This document shows, one piece after another, positions 48,433 to 59,421 of a stretch of DNA of 64,000 nt. The notes below the pieces were generated by a model, which saw only the letters and a list, made by a program, of their open reading frames with translations, ran no database searches and was not told the DNA's origin. Each line of letters opens with the position of its first letter. Position 1 is the first letter of the stretch. Position numbers and translations under genes: made by a program. Source of the stretch: Mucilaginibacter sp. dw_454 (GTDB taxonomy: Bacteria; Bacteroidota; Bacteroidia; Sphingobacteriales; Sphingobacteriaceae); assembly GCF_018449775.1 (NCBI RefSeq), contig NZ_JAAVVB010000004.1, forward strand, positions 62,001-126,000, written 5' to 3'.

Positions 48433-51213
48433 TTAAGGCTGAGTTCCTGTTGTGTCCAACTCTAACCCAGACAACCTGCCCTTTGATTCCGTTGGAATAA
48501 CAGTTGTCATCCATTTTGCGGGTGGAGCGTTTTTTAAATAGCAGTCGAAAAATTGCTGTAATCGGGTTGTATAATCTACTTTATTCTTTTCCTGTTTTAA
48601 TGAATGCTGCTCGCCATCATATGATAACATCCATACCTTTTTTTCCAAACTATTCAAAGCATTGAACCATTCCGACCCTTGACTATAAAGCACAATAGGA
48701 TCCTGTTTATTATGAAGGATAAGGAGTGGGGCGGTTACTTTATCTGCGCTGAATATTGAGGAATTTTCAATATAGAGATCTGGTCGTTTCCATACTGAGA
48801 TGCCCATCCGGCCTTGACCACTTTCATAATACTTCCAACTATTGTTATCGCGATTGTAGGTATTGATCAAATTGCTAACACCTTCTGCGGTAGACGCAGC
48901 TGCGAAAATAGATGAATGACTTACGATGTAATTCGTTTCAAATCCTCCGTGACTATGCCCCTGCAATCCTAAACGTTTAGGATCAACCCACTTAAATTTA
49001 GTGAGGTAATTTGCTGCAGAAACAACTGAATTGAAAGCACTTTTACCAGGATAGCCGGATTTATTGTATATATCTGGCACCACCACTAAATATCCCCTAC
49101 TTACAAACCATGGAATATTCAGCGACCCATTAGATAATTCCGGGAATATAAATGCATTTAAAAAAGCCGAAGCCCTTTCATAATAATAAAAAATAAGCGG
49201 GTATTTCTTACGTTTATCAAAATTTTCCGGTTTATACAATATGCCATCAGCGCTTTTACCGTTTGGCAGCTTCCAATTAATCAGCTCCGAAGTATACCAA
49301 TTATAATTTTTTTGAGGTGCGAACTCAGTCATGGGAGTAAAATCGATGAAATCATGAGTTAAAACCAGATTAGGATAATCTGTCGACGTCATAAAGGTTA
49401 ATAAATAGGTATTTGCCAGGCTTGCCTTCAATGGCAACATCCGATTTGCCAAACCAGAAATTGCAGGGATATAGAGGTCATCAGGCAAATAATAAAGCTT
49501 AGATTCTATTTTTAATTTCTCATACTTAAATTTATTGTGCAGGCAGATTTTTAAAAAACCATTTTGCTTAGTATGAATATTAAATGCCGAAAAGATCAGA
49601 GTATCATTTAGGTTAATTGGATCCTTACTGCTATCATTGAAATTTAAATATCGCAGTTGAATATTATTCCGAACTCCGATTCCCAAGGTTATATTAACCG
49701 GCCATCCAATTCCGGTGGGATCGACCGACCATATATCAAACCGATCTTGGATTAATACTGAGGCATCGTTTTTTGTCCATCCAATTATATTATAAGGACG
49801 AGCAAATGATGGAATATCTGATTCCTGATAGGTAGGTAGGTTTAGCCGTTTACTTATATTTGTTACAGCTTTGTTTTTAAGATTATAGGTAAACCAAGCC
49901 TTTTTTTTGCTATCAAACCAAATCGCGTATTTCCCATTTAAGGAAAAAGAGGGATAATATCCAAATAATCCACACATAATTAAAGTCCTTGACCCATCTG
50001 TGGTGGAAACAAGTTGAACCTTGGCATGCGCAGTAGTCTTTGAATCATATTCAGGGTAAGTCCATGATATATTAGTAACCAGCAAGTATTTTCCATTATT
50101 ATCAAGAACGATATCTGAATCCTGGCCGAGCCTAACAACTTGTCTTGATGGGCTGTTTAAATCATAAGATGCTAAAAACGACCCGATTTTAACCTTGGAA
50201 ATATGTTTAAGATTATTTTTGTAGTTTAAAATATCAACTTTTGCAAATGTATCCGGCATTTGCGGGCGGGTGGAAAAATTCCTGTTTTGAATATTAAAGA
50301 AAATCTTGTCACCTGAAGTGTTGAATACAATACTTGCTTTTGATAATTCCATTTCATTCATTCCGGCTGTCGATGGGCTAATTAATATTTCAGCACTATC
50401 TAGGGTTGAGTTGAAGTATCGAATCGTCCTTGCGCTTTGCGAGTTAACCGACATTTCATCAATAAAAGCAAGTGAGCGCCCCTTTTTGTCTAAGACAAAA
50501 TTGGAAGGATTACAATTGTTGGCGATGATAGACGATTTACTTGTTGAAATATTGCTAATGGATACATCGTATCTTTTGGTACCATTTTGTACCAAGCTAT
50601 TTTTAGTAACCAAAGTGACTCCATCTTCGCTGAAAAAAAAATCATCCACATTTGCAAAGACTTTATTTTGCCTGTTATTCAAGTTAAATAGCACTAATTC
50701 ATTGATGGAATTGCTTTTTTGATAGACCAGCCATTGATCGTCTTTTATACTCAATAATCTGAATTTCCCTAATCTTATTTGGCTTATGTAAGTTTCCGTT
50801 TTAGTGTTTATGTCAATTATCCCAATAGTATCGCTTGCTTTATTAAAAATAAGCCAACGGCTGTCATCTGAGAAGGAGAGTTTCTGAGTAGAACTTGCAT
50901 TTACAGAAACTTTCTTGTTCCATGATTTGTTGGCTGCTTGTATTACTATTTCATTTTTTTTAGCAGAATCAACGACATAAGCTATATAACGGCCGTTGTT
51001 ACTAATAGCTGGAGCAATAATATTCGGCCAATTGGAACATGCAGCAACGTCAATTGGCTTATTTTGCGCGGTAGAAAAATTTGCCGTCAATGTTAAAACC
51101 AACAGTAAAAACATAAAAAGTGAATTAGTTTTGCAAACAGTAAAAATCAGCGGTATATCCAATGGAAGATTAAATTTAGGATGTTTGACATAAATTAATT
51201 TATTTGCGACCAT
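48433..51213 (-). CDS. S9-family prolyl-oligopeptidase-type peptidase
   Basis: 926 residues in the longest frame. The N-terminal part until about 590 is a WD/beta-propeller-like domain; the C-terminal alpha/beta-hydrolase domain has the nucleophile in GHSHGGFETNYI, the Asp in HNKQDPIVLYSQ and the His in GEQHSLKQEK. Export signal begins at Met34 (MFLLLVLTLTANFSTAQ), so translation may start at 51114 rather than 51213; the long form overlaps the thioredoxin-like gene by 19 bp. It would cut peptides in the periplasm. Codon use is AT-rich, like the SusCD genes. Confidence 0.85.
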   Translation of the reverse strand: MVANKLIYVKHPKFNLPLDIPLIFTVCKTNSLFMFLLLVLTLTANFSTAQNKPIDVAACSNWPNIIAPAISNNGRYIAYVVDSAKKNEIVIQAANKSWNKKVSVNASSTQKLSFSDDSRWLIFNKASDTIGIIDINTKTETYISQIRLGKFRLLSIKDDQWLVYQKSNSINELVLFNLNNRQNKVFANVDDFFFSEDGVTLVTKNSLVQNGTKRYDVSISNISTSKSSIIANNCNPSNFVLDKKGRSLAFIDEMSVNSQSARTIRYFNSTLDSAEILISPSTAGMNEMELSKASIVFNTSGDKIFFNIQNRNFSTRPQMPDTFAKVDILNYKNNLKHISKVKIGSFLASYDLNSPSRQVVRLGQDSDIVLDNNGKYLLVTNISWTYPEYDSKTTAHAKVQLVSTTDGSRTLIMCGLFGYYPSFSLNGKYAIWFDSKKKAWFTYNLKNKAVTNISKRLNLPTYQESDIPSFARPYNIIGWTKNDASVLIQDRFDIWSVDPTGIGWPVNITLGIGVRNNIQLRYLNFNDSSKDPINLNDTLIFSAFNIHTKQNGFLKICLHNKFKYEKLKIESKLYYLPDDLYIPAISGLANRMLPLKASLANTYLLTFMTSTDYPNLVLTHDFIDFTPMTEFAPQKNYNWYTSELINWKLPNGKSADGILYKPENFDKRKKYPLIFYYYERASAFLNAFIFPELSNGSLNIPWFVSRGYLVVVPDIYNKSGYPGKSAFNSVVSAANYLTKFKWVDPKRLGLQGHSHGGFETNYIVSHSSIFAAASTAEGVSNLINTYNRDNNSWKYYESGQGRMGISVWKRPDLYIENSSIFSADKVTAPLLILHNKQDPIVLYSQGSEWFNALNSLEKKVWMLSYDGEQHSLKQEKNKVDYTTRLQQFFDCYLKNAPPAKWMTTVIPTESKGRLSGLELDTTGTQP

Positions 51214-52997
51214 GTCGGTTCTCCTTTCTTCATTTTAATTAGCGTATTTTGAAATTGGCTAATGAATTTATCCGGATCACTACTTGAAACCATTTCAATC
51301 GCCCTATTTTCCCATTGAATAGCCTCAGATACGTGGCCTATTTTATATAATAAATTTGCATAGGTATCCACATAAGCACTCTCTTTTGGATACTGAATAA
51401 GCGCTAACCTCATCCATTTGCTCGTTTCTTCAATAACGTTTACATCCGAGGCGTGCAAGAAAATAAAATACCAACCCAAATGATTTAATAAAGGAGGACT
51501 TATCTTATTACCATACTTTTGAAGTAACAGGAAAGTAAGTCTTTCACATTCCGGCCACTTTTCCTTGCGTGCGTAATAATTCATTTGGAACACTAATAAA
51601 GGAAATTGATAGTCGTAGCCAGGGAATCTTACCGCCAATTTTTTTACAATACTGTCCCAATCGGTCACTGAGAGCGATTTTTGTTTGGTCATGTCACCTA
51701 TTTCTGATATAGTTTGACCCATAAATTTTGCGTCAATAGCTCCCCTCAGTGTTGTATCGAGATATTGAAATTTTCGGCGGAGACTGGTTAGTAATGCGTT
51801 ATAATTGATAGGGTCAGAAGTGTTTGAAAAAAGAGGTGCTACCTCTTCATTAACAACAACACGGCTCAAAATAGTTTCGACGTAGTTCTTCCCAATAGTT
51901 TTGTTAGCTTTTAGCCTATTTTTTACCAGCCATTGGAAGCCTTGGTCTTGTGAACTTGTTACACAATTAACGATTAATTGAATCTCACTCTTTGTAAGTG
52001 TCCCGTTACAATATTTTAAATAAACCCCTCCTATAATTTTACCAATTTCTTTGTCTTCGGCTTGTTCCGCCGATGCAAGGAAATAAGAAAAAAAAGCAGA
52101 GTCTATTGAGGTTGCCTTCCATATAGCCAATTTAGGGTATCTAACCTTAACTATTCCTTCTAACTTTTTCCAATTTGTCTCAATACCGGTTTTCAGCACT
52201 TGTGGTTTTATATCTTCGCTATAAATAATAGGCGCAATAACAAAAAAAGTCGCCGCCGGGTTTTTCATTATAGCATTGATCTTTTCTTCATTACTAACAA
52301 AAATTTGGAAACCCGGGTCGTTACTAGAGGAAATGGTTTTGCGAATTGCAACCAGATTATCAATTGAGAAGGGGTCTTTTAAATTTTTTAAATATGCGTC
52401 ACCTATCACCTTTGCCGCCCGTTCGTTGTAATTATCATGGGCCACATTCATTGCACGATATAAATAAGCAGAATCCGTAGTGTGTTCACTCCAATGCGCC
52501 ATCATCGAATAATATTGTTTATCCGGATCTAATGCGTCTTTTGCCCGGCTGATAAATGTTTTCGTATCTCTTGCACCGACTACATAATGGACAGCATTCC
52601 CATCTGAAGAAAAAAATAAATAGCTGGGAAACGCGTGTATCTCGTATGTTGTTTCCAATTGCTTGGCGTCATTGTACCAAGCCTTTACGGCAGCGGCATC
52701 CTGTACAGTCCTGTCTATCTGTACCTTTACATTGATAAAATGAGCATTGAAATATTCACCTACTTCTTTTTTAGGGAAAACCTCTGCGTCCATAATTTTA
52801 CAAGGTCCGCACCAAGTCGCATAACAATCAATAAATATGTATTTATTTTCAGCTTTTGCTTTGGCCTTTACCTGTTCCCAATTTAGACCAGTTTCAAACT
52901 TGATCCCGGTAGTTTGAGTTTGTGCCAGACTTAATGCTGGCAGCAGGAATACAATAAAAATTACTAAAATCCAACCACTTAATTTTTGCTGTTTCAT
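51195..52997 (-). CDS. Large exported protein with N-terminal thioredoxin domain
   Basis: 600 residues: signal peptide (1-25), thioredoxin fold (about 33-160) with active-site ATWCGPCKIMDAEV and a cis-Pro in HAFPSYLFF, then about 430 residues of helical repeats without a name (NWKKLEGIVKVRYPKLAIW, with later ECERLTFLLLQKYGN resembling TPR-like helices). Probably a periplasmic thiol reductase/isomerase of unknown partner. Lies between SusD and the S9 peptidase in one direction. Confidence 0.75.
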   Translation of the reverse strand: MKQQKLSGWILVIFIVFLLPALSLAQTQTTGIKFETGLNWEQVKAKAKAENKYIFIDCYATWCGPCKIMDAEVFPKKEVGEYFNAHFINVKVQIDRTVQDAAAVKAWYNDAKQLETTYEIHAFPSYLFFSSDGNAVHYVVGARDTKTFISRAKDALDPDKQYYSMMAHWSEHTTDSAYLYRAMNVAHDNYNERAAKVIGDAYLKNLKDPFSIDNLVAIRKTISSSNDPGFQIFVSNEEKINAIMKNPAATFFVIAPIIYSEDIKPQVLKTGIETNWKKLEGIVKVRYPKLAIWKATSIDSAFFSYFLASAEQAEDKEIGKIIGGVYLKYCNGTLTKSEIQLIVNCVTSSQDQGFQWLVKNRLKANKTIGKNYVETILSRVVVNEEVAPLFSNTSDPINYNALLTSLRRKFQYLDTTLRGAIDAKFMGQTISEIGDMTKQKSLSVTDWDSIVKKLAVRFPGYDYQFPLLVFQMNYYARKEKWPECERLTFLLLQKYGNKISPPLLNHLGWYFIFLHASDVNVIEETSKWMRLALIQYPKESAYVDTYANLLYKIGHVSEAIQWENRAIEMVSSSDPDKFISQFQNTLIKMKKGEPTWSQIN

Positions 52998-53102
52998 CTT
53001 TTTAGTTTAAATTTTGAATAAAAAAGTTCCTATACCCATAAAATATAGGTGCTGTTTAGCTCAACATGCTAATAGCCTGCAGAACTGGTTAAAATGAATA
53101 AT

Positions 53103-54587
53103 TTAGTATCCGGGATTCTGCTTTAAATTGGGATCAAGCAATAATTCCTGCTGTGGCAGAGGCACCAATATTGAATTGGAACTCCAGGTTCCACCTTTTG
53201 CAGCGCAAATATTACCCGGTGACCCCATAACGGAATTGATGTTTCCCGTACGGATAAGATCAAACCAACGATGGCCCCACTCTGTAAAAAGCTCGACCTG
53301 TCGCTCATGAAGCACCGCCGTCAACAAAGATGCCTGGTCGGTTGCTGTCGTATTCGGCAATCCTGCCCTTGTCCTGATAGTATTTAAATCCGCCTGTGCA
53401 CCAGAAGCGTTGTTTTGTTGCGCTCGGGCTTCAGCACGGATGAGATATTGTTCTGCTAAACGCAAAATCACAAGATATTCGGACACTTGAGAACCTTGGA
53501 CATTTGCCCGATACTTATAAGGATATAGATAAGTTTTTCCACCAGTTGTGAGCGAACCCACCCAATTACTGAAGCGCTTGTCATTGGGTTCGAAGGCATT
53601 TTGAAGCTGTGGACTCATGGCTACCCAAAAAACTCCAGTTCCGGGAGCTGAAGTTAATACAAAATAGTAAGCTAACTGCGTATTTGTAATGCCCGTTAAA
53701 ACCGGATGAAATTGAAGTATAGCTTCTGAATTATTCATTTTAAATACTTGGGTCAAATCTGTGGGGAGACTAAAGGTTGTACTACCGATTACATTCGTAG
53801 CTTGAATTTCAGCATCTTTCCAGTCGCCTAAGTATAAATAAGCTCTTGCCAGAAGCGCAGTGGCTGCCCACTTATTTGGTCGGATTTTTTCTGTCGTTAT
53901 ATTTCCATTTTGATCAACATAATGGTCGCTTAAGGCTGACTGTGCATCCAAAAGATCTTGTATGATTTGTTTAAAAACATCGGTTTTTGATGCTCGACTG
54001 ATCTGCTTATTAGTTTGATAATCAGTAGTTAATACCAAAGGCACATCACCGTATAGATTAACAGCATAGAAATAAAGAAAAGCCCGCATAAATTTGGCTT
54101 CACCGGTAAGTTGTTGTTTCATAGACTGAGTAACATTCGAAGATGCATTCAATCCTACCAATACAGCATTACAGGCGTATACTTCTTTGTATAACTCCGT
54201 CCAAAAATAGCCATTGGAACCTCCACCAATTGCTGCACTACTGGTAAGCGCGTTCTGATAAAATTGAACTTGAATTGTGTTGGTAGTATAATTAGTTAGT
54301 TCATCAGCCGCTAAACCATCAAGAAAACTGATGCTATTTGTTCCATCTGTTAATCCTGCTGAACTAATCATTTGATCGTATACACCAGTCATTACACTGG
54401 AGGCGCTTGCGTTGTTAGCATAAATACTGCCAGCAGACACTTGGGTAATCGGTGGATCAACTGCTATCCATTTTTTACAACCGGTAAAAGTTAGTGCTGT
54501 AAATAGCACGATTGATACGCGTTGTATATGTTTTTTAAGAATGCTTATTTGCTTTCGGACATTCTTACAAATAGAATAATTTTTCAT
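53103..54587 (-). CDS. SusD/RagB-family nutrient-binding lipoprotein
   Basis: 494 residues with lipobox TGCKKW (about Cys37) after a long basic N-terminus, N-terminal TPR-like region (AKFMRAFLYFYAVNLYGDVPLV) and the C-terminal SusD part (QLAYYFVLT, RLAEQYLIRAEARAQ, ELFTEWGHRWFDLIRTG). It binds the substrate at the surface and works with the SusC receptor 25 bp upstream. Substrate cannot be read; the neighbouring S9 peptidase and thioredoxin-like protein hint at peptide rather than glycan uptake. Confidence 0.95.
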   Translation of the reverse strand: MKNYSICKNVRKQISILKKHIQRVSIVLFTALTFTGCKKWIAVDPPITQVSAGSIYANNASASSVMTGVYDQMISSAGLTDGTNSISFLDGLAADELTNYTTNTIQVQFYQNALTSSAAIGGGSNGYFWTELYKEVYACNAVLVGLNASSNVTQSMKQQLTGEAKFMRAFLYFYAVNLYGDVPLVLTTDYQTNKQISRASKTDVFKQIIQDLLDAQSALSDHYVDQNGNITTEKIRPNKWAATALLARAYLYLGDWKDAEIQATNVIGSTTFSLPTDLTQVFKMNNSEAILQFHPVLTGITNTQLAYYFVLTSAPGTGVFWVAMSPQLQNAFEPNDKRFSNWVGSLTTGGKTYLYPYKYRANVQGSQVSEYLVILRLAEQYLIRAEARAQQNNASGAQADLNTIRTRAGLPNTTATDQASLLTAVLHERQVELFTEWGHRWFDLIRTGNINSVMGSPGNICAAKGGTWSSNSILVPLPQQELLLDPNLKQNPGY

Positions 54588-54612
54588 AAATTACTTTTTA
54601 ATTATTTATTAT

Positions 54613-57600
54613 TTAAAACCTCACATCAAAACCTAAAGTAAAGATGCGCATAGGAGGAAGCGTAAATGCCTGGGTTTCTGGATCGATGCCGATATAGTTG
54701 GTAAACGTTAATAAGTTCTGCCCTTCTATAAATAATTGACCGCTTTGAAAATGTAAAGCTTTGTCCAGTTGTAGTGGTAATGTCCAGGAAAAGTGCAGAG
54801 TTTTCAACCGGATAAATGACGCGTCGCTATAACTAAAATCAGACTGTTGTGCATAGATAAAATCCCTATAAGCTTGGTTTGAACCACTTTGGCTCTGAGT
54901 ATATAGTTCATATTTTGCCTGGTCGCCAGGTTTCTCCCAATGGTTTAAGAAATCTAAAGGCTGGTTGCTACCAAATTTACCTGGCATTATAGAGCCACTA
55001 AATAGGTTTTTTCCAGTTTGCTTGACAAATTGAAAAAGAAAATTTAAACTGAATCCTTTATAGTCAAAAGTATTGCCGAAGCCTCCAAAAAATTGAGGAT
55101 TTGTATTAATATAACTTATTTTATCTACTGCAGAATTTGGATTATATGTCAGCTGGCCACTTGCATTTTCAAATTGATATAGTCCAGTCGCGGGATTGAC
55201 CCCAATCATTTTAAATGCCTTGATAACAGTCAATGGTTCACCTATAACCAATTGACTAGAGTAAGTCGAAGTTGATAGACCGGGAAATGAAATTAATTTA
55301 TTTCGATTTAATGTTATATTGAAAGAGCTTTGCCAGTTGAAACTACCTGATTTTATGTTAATGGTTTGCAATACATATTCCTGTCCGGTATTTTCGACTG
55401 ATGCCGGTAAATTAGAATTGATTGTGCCAAAACCAGTCACAGAAGGCAGCGGAGTCGGTAATAATTGATTATTTGAACGATTGCGATAAAAGCTGGCTGA
55501 TATATTGATCCGGTTATTAAAAAAACCCAATTCAATACCACCGTCCAGTTTTTTATCTATTTCCCACGCTAATGATGGATTTAAAATACCTGACGGATAT
55601 GTACCTTTAACCCCATTGTAAGGACTCCCAGTAATACTATATAATTCTATGAAGCTATAGTCGGGTATTTGGTCGCTCCCGGTAACTGCATAGCTGCCTC
55701 TGATTTTACCAAAACTCAGAATAGGAAAATTATCTTCAATAAACTTTTCCTTTCCAAAGACCCAACCTGCGCCTATGGAACCAAAATTACCGAATTGCGA
55801 GGCTGGTCCAAAACGACTGCTACCATCCCTCCGAGCAGTTAAATTAATTAGGTATTTATCTTCTAATGTATATCCCAAACGAACATAAACCGATTCATAC
55901 TTATATTGTGTTGCATTACTGCCAATGGTAGTTGTCCCAGCTGCCTGGGGATTTGCAAGCACAGCATCACTCGAAAAATTACTAGAGTTTAATTGATTTA
56001 CAAACGCATTATTTGATTGAAATGTACCCCCAAGCAATGTATTAAGTCTACCATTCTTTATATTCAAATTATAATTAATTTGAGGTTCGATATTAAAAGA
56101 ATGTGAATTGATTTCGTTAAATTTTGAGCTTCCTGAAGTCGGATTGGTGCCCGGGTCCATGCTTATTGTCGGCGTTGTTTGTACCTCATCTGTTTGGGTG
56201 TTTGTATAACCAATACTTGTACTTACTGTTAAGTTTTTCAATATCTGGTAACTTAAAACCGTATGGGCCACTAAACTAGATGTATTTCCCTTATAGCCAA
56301 CATAAAGACCGGCATATGGATTAGTCCAAGTACCCGCTTGTCCGGGAATAAGCGGTGCCCAATTTAGAGTCCCATTGGAGTTAAATATCTCTGGTGCATT
56401 TGGTGGCAAAAGTCGGGACCCGCTTAGGTCGGCTGATTGCACTGTGTTTTTATCAGACACATAAGAGCCATTGAAAGTTATTTTTAACTTTTGATCAGAC
56501 GAAGTGGTATTTAAGCCCAAATGGAAAGAAGCTTTTTGATCTGCACCGTCACCTGCGATTTGTGTTGGAAACGGGGTAGATTGACGGTAATAGTCTGTGC
56601 TGGCTATATACTGAGTGTTAGTATTGCCACCCGAAACTGAAGCTTGTGCGTTTAAATAAGGGGCTGGGTTTTGAGTCAACACTTTTTGCCAATTAGTGTA
56701 GCTGTTCATATCCCAATCCCCATTAATGTCATGGTCGGACGAAACGGGCAATGCGCCATCATTTTTGAATGCTTCCTGCCGCATCATTATATATTGTTGA
56801 GTGTTCATTACTGGTAAACTACGGGCTTGGCTGCTAAATCCGGAATTAAATGTGACGTCTGCCCGCATTGGGCCGGCCTTTCCACTTTTGGTTTTTATTA
56901 GAATTACACCGTTAGCTCCACGACTACCGTAAATCGCAGTTGCATCAGCATCTTTTAAAACTTCAACACTTTCTATATCGTAAGGATTAATGAAATTCAA
57001 TGGATTGCCTTTATCAAGAGAATTATTTAATAGTCCATTACCGCTACTTGTAGTCGGCAAAGTTGAATCGAAAGGAACTCCATCAATTATATAATAAGGA
57101 TTATTACCTTGTCTGATACTATTTTGACCCCGTATTTGTACTGTAAAACCTCCACCAGGCTGTCCATTTAATTGAGTGATTTGTAAACCTGGTACGCGAC
57201 CTTCTAAGGCCTGTAATATATTGGTCACCGGTTGTTGTTCAATTTCTTTTGCTGTAACCCTGCTTGTGCTGCTGGTTGATAGTTCTTCTTTTTCGGTATA
57301 GGGTCCTTTATTTATATATACTTCGTGAAGGTTAGTTGCTGTTGCTTTCAGCATTATTGTAGAGCCGGATGAAATATCTCTTGCCCTTAGTTCTTGACTT
57401 TCAAAACCAATGAAGGAAAACACAATTACAGTATTATCATTAGGGACAGTGATGCTATAAACACCGTTTTTGTCGGTGGCAGTCGCTTGTTGGGTATCTT
57501 TGATCTTAATAGTGACACCGATCATCGGATTGCCCTGTTCGTCAGTGACTTTACCAGTAACGGCTACCTGAGCGAGTTCGGCTTTGATTTGATTTTTGAG

Positions 57601-57969
57601 TTTGTCAAGGAAGTTTGGTTCTGTTTTTTTTAATACGATATTATTGCCTACAATTTTATAGTCCACATCGGTATTGGTAAAGCAGGCTTTGAGTGCATCG
57701 TCGATGCTGGCATTATTTACCTGTACGGTGATGGTTTCTTTTTTGAGGTCCTGGTCAAGATACAGGAATTCATAGCCGGATTGTTGCTTGATGGTGGTGA
57801 TGACCTTTTCTAAGGGCGCTTTAGTTTCATGAAGAGTAATCTTCTGACTGAAGCCTTTAGCGCTGGCCTGGACAAGGGCTATGATCAACAAAAATGTCGT
57901 TAGTTTCATAACCTTATAGATTTGGTGGGCACGCGATCGTATCGCTGCCTGAATAGCAGTAAAATTCAT
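54613..57969 (-). CDS. SusC/RagA TonB-dependent receptor with STN domain
   Basis: 1118 residues from ATG at 57969 (MNFTAIQAAIRSRAHQIYKV is a usual SusC start; the longer frame adds 14 residues). Signal anchor about 20-38, an STN signalling domain (about 40-115: LEKVITTIKQQSGYEFLYLD), a carboxypeptidase-regulatory domain (VTGKVTDEQGNPMIGVTIKI), the plug (EGRVPGLQITQLNGQPGGG, DADATAIYGSRGANGVIL) and the beta barrel to a C-terminal FDVRF. The STN domain signals through FecR to the ECF sigma factor encoded next door. Confidence 0.95.
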   Translation of the reverse strand: MNFTAIQAAIRSRAHQIYKVMKLTTFLLIIALVQASAKGFSQKITLHETKAPLEKVITTIKQQSGYEFLYLDQDLKKETITVQVNNASIDDALKACFTNTDVDYKIVGNNIVLKKTEPNFLDKLKNQIKAELAQVAVTGKVTDEQGNPMIGVTIKIKDTQQATATDKNGVYSITVPNDNTVIVFSFIGFESQELRARDISSGSTIMLKATATNLHEVYINKGPYTEKEELSTSSTSRVTAKEIEQQPVTNILQALEGRVPGLQITQLNGQPGGGFTVQIRGQNSIRQGNNPYYIIDGVPFDSTLPTTSSGNGLLNNSLDKGNPLNFINPYDIESVEVLKDADATAIYGSRGANGVILIKTKSGKAGPMRADVTFNSGFSSQARSLPVMNTQQYIMMRQEAFKNDGALPVSSDHDINGDWDMNSYTNWQKVLTQNPAPYLNAQASVSGGNTNTQYIASTDYYRQSTPFPTQIAGDGADQKASFHLGLNTTSSDQKLKITFNGSYVSDKNTVQSADLSGSRLLPPNAPEIFNSNGTLNWAPLIPGQAGTWTNPYAGLYVGYKGNTSSLVAHTVLSYQILKNLTVSTSIGYTNTQTDEVQTTPTISMDPGTNPTSGSSKFNEINSHSFNIEPQINYNLNIKNGRLNTLLGGTFQSNNAFVNQLNSSNFSSDAVLANPQAAGTTTIGSNATQYKYESVYVRLGYTLEDKYLINLTARRDGSSRFGPASQFGNFGSIGAGWVFGKEKFIEDNFPILSFGKIRGSYAVTGSDQIPDYSFIELYSITGSPYNGVKGTYPSGILNPSLAWEIDKKLDGGIELGFFNNRINISASFYRNRSNNQLLPTPLPSVTGFGTINSNLPASVENTGQEYVLQTINIKSGSFNWQSSFNITLNRNKLISFPGLSTSTYSSQLVIGEPLTVIKAFKMIGVNPATGLYQFENASGQLTYNPNSAVDKISYINTNPQFFGGFGNTFDYKGFSLNFLFQFVKQTGKNLFSGSIMPGKFGSNQPLDFLNHWEKPGDQAKYELYTQSQSGSNQAYRDFIYAQQSDFSYSDASFIRLKTLHFSWTLPLQLDKALHFQSGQLFIEGQNLLTFTNYIGIDPETQAFTLPPMRIFTLGFDVRF

Positions 57970-58248
57970 TACTTTTGTAACGTTTGGGTTAAAGCTGTAA
58001 ATAGTTTGCACAAATTGTTTTCATCCACCTCGGTGGATAGGATTAACCCGGACTTTGCCGTAGGAGTGCTTCGAACCACTGCTGCGGCTTTTTTCGTTGT
58101 AGTCTCTTTTTCTCAAGGGTACTCAAGAGGGCTACGCCGTTTTTATGCGGGAAACCCTTAGTTTCGCCTTAGCCTTGTTGTCGTAAATATCTTTTCATTG
58201 TCTGGGGATTTAGGGTTCATCAATCTGTTTACTGCTATTTAGGTTATG

Positions 58249-59367
58249 TTATGGTTTAACCAGGATCTTCTTCTCTCCAGATCCTGCTACTATTTGAAAG
58301 TGTACTTTAAAGAAACTTAACAGGTCTAAGACCTGGGAGGCATTAATATTGCGGTGCATACCACCGCTGAATATTACGTTCTGCGGGATACCCTGCGGGT
58401 ACTCGATCTTCACATCATACCAGCGCGATAACTGGCGCATGGCTTCAGCTACTGGCATATTGTCAAAATTGAACAAGCCATTTTTCCAGGCAATGGTTTG
58501 TGCGACATCTGCCTTCTCGATTTTAATATTGCCGTTAACAATAACGGCCTGTTGTCCCGGTGTTAAAGTTTTTTGGTCGTTAATTCTTACGCTACCTTCG
58601 ATTAGCGTTGTTTTGATATTTGGCTCATCATCATAAGCATTGATATTGAAATGCGTACCCAAGTCTTCTATAGTCTGGCCCTTGACAATTACCTTAAATG
58701 GCATTTTTGAATTATGTGTTACTTCAAAATAGACCTGTCCTGTAATTTCTACCCGTCTTTCATTGCCTACAAAACTAACCGGATATTTAATTGATGAACC
58801 CGCATCCAGTATCGCTATCGTACCGTCCGAAAGCGTCAGCGGATAAAAATTACCGCGTTTGGTAGTCACCGTATTATAAACCAATTCGGTTGCCGGAGCA
58901 CCCGCCTGGTAAATAATTTTATTATCAACCGTCTTGGTAATATTCGTATTACCCTGTTGGGCGATATTACCGGTCTTAGCGGTACTTAAATTAATTTGTT
59001 TACCACTCGACAATTGCAGTACCGCGGACTGGTTGCCCGGCAATACATCAACTTTTTGCACCTGTGCCACTTGCTCCGGCGCTTTGTCCTTATGTAGGAT
59101 AAAATAACCGCCAGCCGAAAGGACCAGTAAAATGGAAGCTGCGGCGGCAATACGCGGCCATAAGGTAACTCGCTTAGCTTCCTGTTGAAGTGGCTGTACA
59201 TTGTTACTGATGATTTGAAGATCCTCTGCAAGTTGCTCGGGTGAGAGTTTTATTGGAATTTTCTCATTCCATTGGGCATACCAGCTTTCCAGAAATGTCG
59301 CCTGTTCGGCTGAACACTCACCCGCATGGTATTTTTTCAATAAATCTTCAATGTCCTTTTGTTCCAT
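58249..59367 (-). CDS. FecR-family anti-sigma factor
   Basis: 372 residues: cytoplasmic N-terminus (1-65), one TM helix (about 69-90: IAAAASILLVLSAGGYFILH), FecR domain with RRVEITGQVYFEVTHNSKMPF and VIVKGQTIEDLGTHFNINAY, and a C-terminal DUF4974-like STN-fold part (FDNMPVAEAMRQLSRWYDVK). It holds the sigma factor until the SusC STN domain signals. Between sigma factor and susC, 54 bp after the first. Confidence 0.95.
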   Translation of the reverse strand: MEQKDIEDLLKKYHAGECSAEQATFLESWYAQWNEKIPIKLSPEQLAEDLQIISNNVQPLQQEAKRVTLWPRIAAAASILLVLSAGGYFILHKDKAPEQVAQVQKVDVLPGNQSAVLQLSSGKQINLSTAKTGNIAQQGNTNITKTVDNKIIYQAGAPATELVYNTVTTKRGNFYPLTLSDGTIAILDAGSSIKYPVSFVGNERRVEITGQVYFEVTHNSKMPFKVIVKGQTIEDLGTHFNINAYDDEPNIKTTLIEGSVRINDQKTLTPGQQAVIVNGNIKIEKADVAQTIAWKNGLFNFDNMPVAEAMRQLSRWYDVKIEYPQGIPQNVIFSGGMHRNINASQVLDLLSFFKVHFQIVAGSGEKKILVKP

Positions 59368-59421
59368 ATAGCCCTAAAGACGAAGAACCATGGCCCAGGG
59401 GGTAAAGGAAATTGAAAAAAA

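Noticed and set aside
58012-58248. CCACCTCGGTGG hairpin and other short repeats upstream of susC
   Set aside because: No T run, no match to a known RNA family and too short for a tRNA; a leader role is possible but not supported.
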